Of a stretch of DNA of 64,000 nt, positions 57,355 through 64,000 are shown in pieces. The position numbers and the translations under genes are program-made. Every line of letters starts with the position of its first letter. The first letter of the stretch is position 1. The notes under the pieces were generated by a model that saw only the letters and a list, made by a program, of their open reading frames with translations, was not told the DNA's origin and searched no databases. Source of the stretch: Nocardioides ungokensis (GTDB lineage Bacteria > Actinomycetota > Actinomycetes > Propionibacteriales > Nocardioidaceae); contig NZ_CP059164.1 of the NCBI RefSeq assembly GCF_013466985.1, positions 124,001 through 188,000 on the forward strand, in the 5' to 3' direction.

Positions 57355-58155
57355 GTGACCGACAACCGTGCGTCCTCCGACGCGGCCGCCTCGACGCAGG
57401 CCGAGGTGAGCGAGGAGATCCAGCAGATCGCCAAGGCCTACGAGCGCGACGCCCCCTCTGGACCGGATGGCGTGGAGACCCAGCCGCGGCTGGACTACCC
57501 GCCCTACCGCTCCAGCGTGCTGCGGCACCCGACCAAGGACCTGCACCACGCCGACCCCGAGGGGATCGAGCTGTGGGCGCCGGCCTTCGGCCACCAGGAC
57601 GTCGACCCGCTCGAGGCCGACCTGACCATCCAGCACCGCGGCGAGCCCGTGGGGGAGCGGATGGTCGTGACCGGGCGGGTGCTCGACGGCGACGGGCGGC
57701 CGGTGCGGCACCAGCTCGTCGAGATCTGGCAGGCCAACGCCGGCGGGCGCTACATCCACAAGCGCGACCAGCACCCGGCGGCGATCGACCCCAACTTCAC
57801 CGGCGTCGGGCGCTGCCTCACCGACACGGACGGCACCTACTCCTTCACCACGATCAAGCCCGGGCCCTACCCGTGGAAGAACCACCGCAACGCGTGGCGG
57901 CCGGCGCACATCCACTTCTCGCTCTTCGGCACCGAGTTCACCCAGCGGATGGTCACCCAGATGTACTTCCCGGGCGACCCGCTCTTCGCGCTCGACCCGA
58001 TCTACCAGGCGATCACCGACCAGCGCGCCCGCGACCGGCTGGTCGCGACCTACGACCACGACGTGACCCGGCCCGAGTGGAGCACCGGCTACCGCTGGGA
58101 CATCGTGCTCACCGGCGCCCACCACACCCCGAGGGAAGACGAGGTGGAGGCATGA
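57355..58155 (+). CDS. pcaH: Protocatechuate 3,4-dioxygenase beta subunit
   Basis: A 266-residue intradiol dioxygenase subunit with the non-haem Fe(III) site: Tyr in GGRYIHKRDQ, Tyr in KPGPYPWK, and His in RPAHIHFSLFG. It opens protocatechuate to 3-carboxy-cis,cis-muconate. GTG at 57355; the stop overlaps the pcaG ATG. Confidence 0.95.
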   Translation: MTDNRASSDAAASTQAEVSEEIQQIAKAYERDAPSGPDGVETQPRLDYPPYRSSVLRHPTKDLHHADPEGIELWAPAFGHQDVDPLEADLTIQHRGEPVGERMVVTGRVLDGDGRPVRHQLVEIWQANAGGRYIHKRDQHPAAIDPNFTGVGRCLTDTDGTYSFTTIKPGPYPWKNHRNAWRPAHIHFSLFGTEFTQRMVTQMYFPGDPLFALDPIYQAITDQRARDRLVATYDHDVTRPEWSTGYRWDIVLTGAHHTPREDEVEA

Positions 58156-58723
58156 GCCGCATCCCCGGAGACCTGGTGGCGACGCCCGGCCAGACCATCG
58201 GGCCGTTCTACGGCTACGCCCTGCCGTACACTACGGCGACGCGACGCTGGTGCCCCCGGGCCACCCCGACGCGATCAGGCTGCACGGCCGCGTGCTCGAC
58301 GGGGCCGGCAACCCGGTGCCGGACGCGCTCATCGAGATCTGGCAGGCCGACCCCGCCGGCCGGGTGGTGCGCGAGCCCGGGTCGCTGCACCGCGACGGGT
58401 TCACGTTCACCGGCTGGGGGCGCTGCGGCACCGACAACACCGGGCACTACTCGTTCACCACGCTGCGGCCGGGCCCGACCGCGCCGGGCGCTGCGGCGTA
58501 CGTCGCCGTCACGGTCTTCGCCCGCGGCCTGCTCAACCGGCTGTTCACCCGCGCCTACCTGCCCGCGGAGGAGTCGGTGCTCGCCGCCGACCCGCTGCTG
58601 TCGTCGGTCGATCCCGCCCGACGGGGCACGCTGGTCGCGGCCGCCGACGAGCACGGGTTCGCCTTCGACATCCGGCTCCAGGGCGAGGACGAGACGGTCT
58701 TCCTCACCTATCCGCGACACTGA
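58152..58723 (+). CDS. pcaG: Protocatechuate 3,4-dioxygenase alpha subunit (one reading-frame break)
   Basis: About 190 residues. Starts with TPGQTIGPFYGYALPY, then VLDGAGNPVPDALIEIWQADPAG and WGRCGTDNTGHYSFTTLRPG. It pairs with PcaH but lacks the iron ligands, as expected for the alpha subunit. The frame breaks near 58229, where one base gives YHYGDATLVPPGHPDAI. ATG overlaps the pcaH stop. Confidence 0.93.
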
Positions 58724-58728
58724 CTCAC

Positions 58729-59961
58729 GTGAGTGACCTCTTCTGGCCCGGGGACGAGCGCGCCGGCGGGCTGATGTCCGGCCCGGCGCTGCTGGCCGCG
58801 ATGGTGCGCGTCGAGGCGGCGTGGTTGTCCGCGCTCGTCGAGGCGGGCGTGGCCCCGGCCGCGGCGAAGGACGACCTGGCCGACCTCGTCGACCCGGTCG
58901 GGCCCGACGACGTCGAGGCGATCGCGACCGGGGCTGAGTCCGGCGGCAACCCGGTGATCGGGCTGGTGGGCCTGCTCCGCTCACGCGTGGAGGGGCGCAA
59001 CCCCGACGCGGCCCGGTGGCTGCACCGGGGACTGACCAGCCAGGACGTGCTCGACACCGGTCTGCTGCTCTGCGTGCGCGACGCCGTCGAGGTCGTCCGT
59101 GGCGAGCTGACCGCCCAGGTGGGGCGCCTCGCCGACCTGGCCGACGGGCACGCCGGCACGCTGATGGCGGCGCGGACGTTGACCCAGCACGCCGTACCCC
59201 TCACCTTCGGGCTCAAGGCCGCCGGCTGGCTCGGCGGGGTCCTCGACGCCTACGACGCGGTGACCGCGCTGCGGTGGCCGGCCCAGCTCGGCGGCGCGGC
59301 CGGCACCCGCGCGGCCTGGGTCGAGCTCGCCGCCGGGCTGGACGACCCGGGGCAGGTGGCCGACGACCTCGCGGTCGGCGTCGCCGACCGGCTCGGCCTC
59401 GCCGCGACCGACCCGTGGCACACCAACCGGGCCCACGTCACCCGGATCGGCGACGCGCTGGTGGGGTGCACCGACGCCTGGGGCCGCATCGCCAACGACG
59501 TGCTGGTGCTCTCGCGCCCCGAGATCGGGGAGCTGTCGGAGGGCGCCGGCGGCGGGTCGTCGACGATGCCGCACAAGGCCAACCCGGTGCTCTCGACGCT
59601 GGTGCGCCGGGCGGCGCTGACCGCGCCGCAGCTGGGCGCCACCCTGCACCTCGCCGCCACCGAGTCGGTCGACGAACGCGCCGACGGCGGCTGGCACGCC
59701 GAGTGGGCCCCGTTGCGGGACCTGGCCCGGCGTACGGCGGTCGCGGCCTCCCAGACCACCGCGCTCCTCGACGGGCTGGAGGTCCACGCGGACCGGATGC
59801 GCGCCACCCACGACGCCGCGCTCGACGACCTGCGCGCCGAGCAGCGCGGCATGGCCGACCTTGCTGGCCGGGCGCCCGCCCACCACTACCTCGGCACGAC
59901 GAGCAGGATCGTCGACGCCGCCCTCGCCCGCGCCCGCACCCACCTGCAGGAGAACCGATGA
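58729..59961 (+). CDS. pcaB: 3-Carboxy-cis,cis-muconate cycloisomerase
   Basis: A 410-residue member of the fumarase/argininosuccinate lyase family, converting carboxymuconate to gamma-carboxymuconolactone. The signature GGGSSTMPHKANPVLS includes the flexible catalytic loop; WLHRGLTSQDVLDTGLLL is the second conserved run. GTG at 58729, five bases after pcaG; the stop overlaps the pcaDC ATG. Confidence 0.93.
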   Translation: MSDLFWPGDERAGGLMSGPALLAAMVRVEAAWLSALVEAGVAPAAAKDDLADLVDPVGPDDVEAIATGAESGGNPVIGLVGLLRSRVEGRNPDAARWLHRGLTSQDVLDTGLLLCVRDAVEVVRGELTAQVGRLADLADGHAGTLMAARTLTQHAVPLTFGLKAAGWLGGVLDAYDAVTALRWPAQLGGAAGTRAAWVELAAGLDDPGQVADDLAVGVADRLGLAATDPWHTNRAHVTRIGDALVGCTDAWGRIANDVLVLSRPEIGELSEGAGGGSSTMPHKANPVLSTLVRRAALTAPQLGATLHLAATESVDERADGGWHAEWAPLRDLARRTAVAASQTTALLDGLEVHADRMRATHDAALDDLRAEQRGMADLAGRAPAHHYLGTTSRIVDAALARARTHLQENR

Positions 59962-61166
59962 TCCCGGCCGTGACCGCCGTCCGCCTGACCGGCGCCCGCC
60001 ACCGCGCCGAGCTGCCGCTGCTGGTGCTCGGCCCGTCGCTGGGCACCTCCGCGGCGACCCTGTGGACGGCGTGCGCCGGCGCCGGCCTGACCGAGGCGTT
60101 CGACGTGCTCGCCTGGGACCTGCCCGGCCACGGGCACAACCGCGCGGTGCCTGAGGAGCCGTTCACGATGGCCGAGCTGGCCGCCGGCGTGCTGCGGGTG
60201 GTCGACGACGTCCAGGCCGAGCGCGGCGACGACACCTTCTTCTACGCCGGCGACTCGGTCGGGGGCACGGTCGGGCTGCAGCTGCTGCTCGACGTCCCCG
60301 CCCGGGTGTCGGCCGCCGTGCTGCTGTGCACCGGCGCGCGAATCGCGACGCACGAGTCGTGGACGGGCCGGATGGCCCAGGTCAGCCTGTCGGGCACGCC
60401 GGTGATGGTGCCGGGGTCGGCGGAGCGGTGGTTCGGCGCCGGCTTCCTCGAGCGCGAGCCCGCGCGCGGGTCTGCGCTGCTGCACGCGCTGCAGGAGGCC
60501 GGCGACGAGGGGTACGTCGCGGTGTGCGGTGCGCTCGCGGACTTCGACGTGCGCGACCGGCTGGGCGAGATCACCGCGCCGGTGCTGGCGGTCGCCGGTG
60601 CCGAGGACGTGACCACAACGGTCGAGAACCTGCGGGAGATCGCCGACGGGGTGAAGGACGGGCGGCTCGAGGTGCTCGACGGCGTCGCCCACCTGGCCCC
60701 GGCCGAGGCCCCGGAGGTGGTGGCCCGACTGATCCGGGAGCACCTGCTGGGGGAGGCGCCTGTGTCCGGGTCGTCCGACGACCGCACCGTGCGGGAGGTG
60801 CGCGAGGCCGGCATGGCGGTGCGGCGCGAGGTGCTCGGCGACGCGCACGTCGACCGGGCAGTCGCCGGGACCACCGACCTGACGCGCGACTTCCAGGAGC
60901 TGATCACGCAGTACGCCTGGGGATCGGTCTGGACCCGCCCCGGCCTGGACCGCCGGTCCCGGTCGATCATCACGCTCACCGCGCTGGTCGCCCGAGGCCA
61001 CCACGAGGAGCTGGCGATGCACGTGCGGGCCGCCCGGACCAACGGGCTGAGCGTCGAGGAGATCAAGGAGGTGCTGCTCCAGTGCGCGATCTACTGCGGC
61101 GTGCCGGACGCCAACACGGCGTACCGGGTCGCGCAGCAGGTGCTGGAGGAGATGGGGGACGCGTAG
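59958..61166 (+). CDS. pcaDC: Fused beta-ketoadipate enol-lactone hydrolase / gamma-carboxymuconolactone decarboxylase (PcaDC, PcaL)
   Basis: A 402-residue fusion. The N-terminal alpha/beta hydrolase (1-260) has the nucleophile in YAGDSVGGTVGLQL (Ser) and an oxyanion-type GPSLGTS. The C-terminal carboxymuconolactone decarboxylase (about 275-395) contains DLTRDFQELITQYAWGSVWTRPGL and RNGL-like region ARTNGLSVEEIKEVLLQCAIYCGVP. It performs two consecutive steps and yields beta-ketoadipate. One continuous frame spans both domains, so the fusion is real and not a break artefact. PcaL fusions occur in actinobacteria. Confidence 0.94.
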   Translation: MIPAVTAVRLTGARHRAELPLLVLGPSLGTSAATLWTACAGAGLTEAFDVLAWDLPGHGHNRAVPEEPFTMAELAAGVLRVVDDVQAERGDDTFFYAGDSVGGTVGLQLLLDVPARVSAAVLLCTGARIATHESWTGRMAQVSLSGTPVMVPGSAERWFGAGFLEREPARGSALLHALQEAGDEGYVAVCGALADFDVRDRLGEITAPVLAVAGAEDVTTTVENLREIADGVKDGRLEVLDGVAHLAPAEAPEVVARLIREHLLGEAPVSGSSDDRTVREVREAGMAVRREVLGDAHVDRAVAGTTDLTRDFQELITQYAWGSVWTRPGLDRRSRSIITLTALVARGHHEELAMHVRAARTNGLSVEEIKEVLLQCAIYCGVPDANTAYRVAQQVLEEMGDA

Positions 61167-61193
61167 CCGTCCGGCGGCCCTATGCTCCCTCGC

Positions 61194-61983
61194 ATGACCG
61201 ACCCCGACGTGCGCACGCCCCCGGGCGACCAGTTCGTGCAGTCGCTGGCGCGGGGGCTCTCGGTCATCACGGCCTTCGACGCCGACCACCCGTCGATGAC
61301 GCTGAGCGACATCGCGACCCGGACCGGGCTGACCCGGGCGACGGCGAGGCGGTTCCTGCACACGCTGGTCGAGCTGGGTTACGTCCGCTTCGACGGCAAG
61401 CAGTTCGCGCTGACCCCGCAGGTGCTGCGCCTCGGTACGGCGTACCTCTCCGGGCTCGGGCTGCCGCAGCTGGTCCAGCCGCACCTCGAACAGCTCTCCG
61501 CGCGGCTGGGGGTCGACCTCGGCGGCCGTGCTCGACGGCGACGACATCGTGTACGTCGCGCGGGTCGCGACCCGGCGGATCATGACCGTCGGCATCACGG
61601 TCGGCACCCGCTTCCCGGCGTACGCCACTTCGATGGGCCGCGTGCTGCTCGCCGGGCTGCCGGCAGCGGCGCTGGACGCCTATCTCGAGCGGGCCTCGCT
61701 CGACGCGCTCACCGGCCGCACCCTGCACGACGCCGCGTCGCTGCGGGCCGAGCTGGACCGGGTGCGCGAGCAGGGCTGGGCCTTGGTCGACCAGGAGCTC
61801 GAGGCGGGGCTGCGGTCGGTGGCCGCCCCGCTGCGCGACCGGGACGACCGGGTGGTCGCCGCCGTCAACGTCTCCACCTCCGCGCAGGCGCACCCCGAGA
61901 TGCCGGAGGGGTACGTCGACGCCGTGGTCGCCGCCGCCCGCGCGATCAGCGACGACCTGGCCTCGGCCGGCCTGCAGGTCTGA
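61194..61983 (+). CDS. pcaR: IclR-family regulator, PcaR-like (one reading-frame break)
   Basis: About 263 residues from ATG 61194. It begins FVQSLARGLSVITAFDADHPSMTL, with HTH LSDIATRTGLTRATARRFLHTLVELGYV, both typical of PcaR. The ligand-binding half includes IVYVARVATRRIMTVGITVG and FPAYATSMGRVLLAG. The frame breaks at 61506-61512; two bases give LGESTSAAVLDGDD, the family sequence. It lies downstream of pcaDC, 27 bases after the stop, and probably controls the pca operon with beta-ketoadipate as effector. Confidence 0.9.
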
Positions 61984-61988
61984 CCCGC

Positions 61989-62280
61989 GCGCTGGCCCGG
62001 TCGGGCGGTGGGTGAGCCACCGTCTGGCCGCCGGATTGGGTGGCCAGGTCACCGTTGGGGTGCGCTGGCCCGGTCGGGCGGTGGGTGAGCCACCGTTTGG
62101 TCGGTGGATTCGGTGGCCGCCTCACCGCCGGGTTGCGCTGGCCTGGTCGGGCGGTGGGTGAGCCACCGTTTGGCCGCCGGATTCGGTGGCCAGCTCACCG
62201 CTGGGGTGCGCCGGCCCGGTCGGGCGGTGGGTCAGCCACCGTTTGGTCGGTGGATTCGGTGGCCAGCTCACCGCCGGTGG
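61989..62280. repeat. Four tandem copies of a 73-bp repeat
   Basis: Copies start at 61989, 62062, 62135 and 62208, each beginning GCGCTGGCC or GCGCCGGCC and spaced exactly 73 bases. Each holds CGGTGG-GTGAG-CCACCG and CGGTG-CACCG inverted arms. Copies 1 and 3 share CCGCCGG at mid-unit, copies 2 and 4 TCGGTGG, suggesting a duplicated pair. It fills the whole 309-base gap between convergent genes; open frames here are not coding. Confidence 0.9.
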
Positions 62281-62292
62281 GCCGCCCGGACG

Positions 62293-62793
62293 TCAGAGCA
62301 CCTGGGTGCCGTACATCTCCCCGAGCGGGTCGGCGATCAGCTCGATGCGCGCCCCGTCGGGGTCGCGGAAGTAGACCGACACCCCGCTGTGCACCTCGTG
62401 CTCGACCCCGGCGGCCTCGAGCTTGCCGACCAGGTGCTCCCACTTCGCGGGATCGACCGAGATCGCCATGTGGTGCAGGCCGCCGAGCACCTCGGCGTAC
62501 GGCCCCACGTCGAGGCCGGGGAAGTCGAAGAACGCCAGCAGGTTGCCGTTGCCGATGTCGAAGAAGAAGTGCGAGGAGCCCTCGTAGTCGCGGTTCTCGA
62601 TCAGCTCGGTCAGCGGGAACTCCAGCACGTCCTGGTAGAACCGCACGGTCCGCTCCACGTCGCTGCTGATCAGCGCCGTGTGGTGCAGTCCGCGCGCGGA
62701 CGAGGGGGCCCGCTCACCGGCCGGTCGGAGGTACGCCGTGCGGATCCGCGCACGCTCGGCCTCGAGGGCGGTCAGGTCTCGCTGCTCGGTCAT
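62293..62793 (-). CDS. VOC-family (glyoxalase/dioxygenase-like) protein
   Basis: A 166-residue single-chain VOC protein. HHTALISSDVERTVRFYQDVL holds a metal-binding His, HHMAISVDPAKWEHLVGKL the second half, and VYFRDPDGARIELIADP the final acidic ligand. The arrangement resembles ring-cleaving or glyoxalase-type enzymes; the substrate is not known. ATG at 62793 with GGAG upstream. It is on the same strand as the pirin gene, 29 bases away. Confidence 0.83.
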   Translation of the reverse strand: MTEQRDLTALEAERARIRTAYLRPAGERAPSSARGLHHTALISSDVERTVRFYQDVLEFPLTELIENRDYEGSSHFFFDIGNGNLLAFFDFPGLDVGPYAEVLGGLHHMAISVDPAKWEHLVGKLEAAGVEHEVHSGVSVYFRDPDGARIELIADPLGEMYGTQVL

Positions 62794-62822
62794 CTCCAGC
62801 TCCTTCGTCGGTCTCGATCGTG

Positions 62823-63590
62823 TCAGGCGGCCACGGTGGCGTGCATCTCCCACACCAGGATCTCCGCGGGCTCGCTCGCGGTCACCCGCTGGCCGCCGGT
62901 GGCGGTGAAGCGCACCGAGTCGCCGGTCGCCAGCGCGCCGGCCCCCTCCAGCGTCACCGAGCCGCGGGGCACGAACAGGTGCAGGAACGGCGCCTCGGGC
63001 AGCTCGACGGACTGTCCGGGCTGCAGGCGGGCGGCGTACAGGGCGGCGTACTTGTTGGCGATCCGGATCGCGGCCTCGCCGTCGTGGCGGTCCATGCCGG
63101 ACGCGACCGGGACCAGGCCGCCGGAGAGCAGCGCGTCGTCGATCTCGAGCTGCTCGTAGCCGGGCGTGATGCCCTGCTCGTCGGGGAGTACCCACATCTG
63201 CACGAAGTGCACGGGGTCGCGGTGCTCGTCGCCGCCGAGGCGCCAGGAGTCGTTCTTCTCCGAGTGCAGGATGCCGGTGCCGGCGCTCATCCGCTGGGCC
63301 AGGCCGGGGTAGATCACGCCGTTGTGGCCGGTGGAGTCCTGGTGGACCAGCGAGCCCTGCAGCACCCAGGTCACGATCTCCATGTCCTGGTGGGGGTGGG
63401 TCTCGAAACCGGTGCCGGGGTCGACGATGTCGTCGTTGTTGACCAGCAGCAGTCCGTGGTGGGTGTTGGCCGGGTCGTAGTGGTGGCCGAACGAGAACGA
63501 GTGCTTGGAGTCCAGCCAGCCGAAGTCGCTCTTGAAGCGGGTCTCGGCACGACGGACTTCGACGTTCGGGTTGAGCTCGATGGTGGCCAT
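62823..63590 (-). CDS. Pirin-family protein
   Basis: A 255-residue bicupin. The N-terminal cupin has metal ligands in FETHPHQDMEIVTWVLQG (His pair) and LAQRMSAGTGILHSEKND. The C-terminal cupin is degraded. YPGLAQRMSAGTGI is a pirin signature. Bacterial pirins are quercetinase-like or redox-regulatory proteins. ATG at 63590, after GAGGAG. It is divergent from a MarR regulator and may be under its control, a common pirin arrangement. Confidence 0.9.
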   Translation of the reverse strand: MATIELNPNVEVRRAETRFKSDFGWLDSKHSFSFGHHYDPANTHHGLLLVNNDDIVDPGTGFETHPHQDMEIVTWVLQGSLVHQDSTGHNGVIYPGLAQRMSAGTGILHSEKNDSWRLGGDEHRDPVHFVQMWVLPDEQGITPGYEQLEIDDALLSGGLVPVASGMDRHDGEAAIRIANKYAALYAARLQPGQSVELPEAPFLHLFVPRGSVTLEGAGALATGDSVRFTATGGQRVTASEPAEILVWEMHATVAA

Positions 63591-63627
63591 GCTTCTCCTC
63601 GGTCCGGGGCGGGTGGTGGTCCGTGCC

Positions 63628-63672
63628 GGTGACGTATCACCTTCACGATCTCCCAACATGCGTGACATGTCA
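63628..63672. promoter_or_regulatory. Palindromes in the pirin / MarR divergent promoter
   Basis: GGTGA-CGTA-TCACC at 63628-63641 and the perfect TGACATGTCA at 63663-63672. Either could be the MarR operator. Confidence 0.5.
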
Positions 63673-63695
63673 ACCATTCCCGCTAGACTGAGCGC

Positions 63696-64000
63696 ATGAG
63701 CGCCGACGAGACCCCCTGGCTCGACGACCGGCAGCAGCAGGCCTGGCGGGCCTGGCTGGCGATGGGCTCCCGCCTGCCGGCGGCCCTCAACCGCCAGCTC
63801 CAGCGGGACTCCGACCTCTCGCTGCAGGACTTCGACGTGCTGGTCCAGCTGACCGACACCGAGGACGGGCGGGTGCGGGTCTCGGCGCTCGCCGCCGCGC
63901 TCGGCTGGGAGCGCAGCCGGCTCTCCCACCACGTCACGCGCATGGAGCGACGGGGCCTGGTCGCCCGCGAGGAGTGCGGCGACGACGGTCGGGGCGCCTT
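63696..64000 (+). CDS. MarR-family regulator, 3' end outside the window
   Basis: At least 101 residues from ATG 63696. A winged HTH is visible: LQDFDVLVQLTDTEDGRVRVSALAAAL and RSRLSHHVTRMERRGLVAREE, then the wing GDDGRG. The C-terminal helices lie beyond the window. It probably represses the divergent pirin gene and itself. Confidence 0.85.
   Translation, partial: MSADETPWLDDRQQQAWRAWLAMGSRLPAALNRQLQRDSDLSLQDFDVLVQLTDTEDGRVRVSALAAALGWERSRLSHHVTRMERRGLVAREECGDDGRGA

Noticed and set aside
699..61983. Reading the broken genes as a cluster of pseudogenes undergoing decay
   Set aside because: Breaks are spread evenly over essential and accessory genes, nearly all are one or two missing bases, there are no internal stops elsewhere and codon character is intact.
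61989..62280. CRISPR array
   Set aside because: Units of 73 bp are contiguous with no unique spacers, and there are no cas genes in the window.
62104..63159. 351-codon plus-strand frame across the tandem repeats and the VOC gene
   Set aside because: It is the shadow of the VOC and pirin genes plus non-coding repeats; a 73-bp period cannot keep one repeated peptide.

Overview
The window looks like the chromosome of a very GC-rich actinobacterium. Almost every third codon position is G or C, GTG and TTG starts are common, and neighbouring genes often overlap as ATGA or GTGA. It carries the proteasome activator Bpa, GTP-dependent PEP carboxykinase, a fused PcaDC and an actinobacterial KdpFABCDE. 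A Nocardioides-like member of the Nocardioidaceae is the best guess, from protein character rather than from any search. There is no phage, insertion sequence, plasmid function or CRISPR array.

Layout. 0-2 kb: two-domain VOC protein (cut by the window edge), prephenate dehydratase and a DUF4446 protein. 2-12.5 kb: the potassium block kdpFABC-kdpDE on the minus strand, a divergent small membrane protein and an APC-type permease. The upstream regions of kdpF and of the permease share an 11-bp direct-repeat motif that could be a KdpE site. 12.5-28.6 kb: housekeeping and hypothetical genes (PAP2/lipid kinase fusion, serS, two HAD phosphatases, GNAT, secreted CSC protein, bpa, quinone oxidoreductase, DUF6457-mobA, carbon-nitrogen hydrolase, membrane protein, large secreted metzincin with fibronectin III repeats) and tRNA-Ser(UGA). 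28.6-38.4 kb: tRNA-Ser(GCU), a 39-residue secreted peptide gene facing a TrmB/LuxR-type regulator, pckG, a lipoprotein, tRNA-Arg(ACG), a polytopic membrane protein, chorismate mutase, LysR-MFS pair and a small secreted protein.

38.4-62 kb is a catabolic island: an Lrp regulator and branched-chain 2-oxoacid dehydrogenase E1alpha/E1beta/E2; phenylacetate degradation (paaK, paaZ, paaABCDE, an enoyl-CoA hydratase, a 3-hydroxyacyl-CoA dehydrogenase, paaI and a TetR regulator); an orphan pair of response regulators; and the 4-hydroxybenzoate/protocatechuate branch (pobA, IclR, pcaHGB, fused pcaDC, second IclR). Both aromatic routes lead towards beta-ketoadipate-type CoA thioesters. The final thiolase and CoA transferase are not in the window. 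Inverted repeats mark probable TetR operators before paaK and between paaZ and paaA, and probable IclR operators (TTCC-N7-GGAA) before pobA and pcaH. The window ends with a VOC protein, a pirin and a truncated MarR regulator.

Sequence quality matters for reading this annotation. About 25 reading-frame breaks occur, mostly explained by one missing base (sometimes two), often in G or C runs. They hit conserved genes including the essential serS. I therefore treat these genes as intact in the organism and describe each across its breaks. The real novelty is mostly in non-coding DNA and small genes: a two-copy palindromic element between convergent genes, a four-arm 22-bp repeat, a 4 x 73-bp tandem array, the peptide/regulator pair, and a response regulator fused to a histidine-less kinase dimerisation helix.
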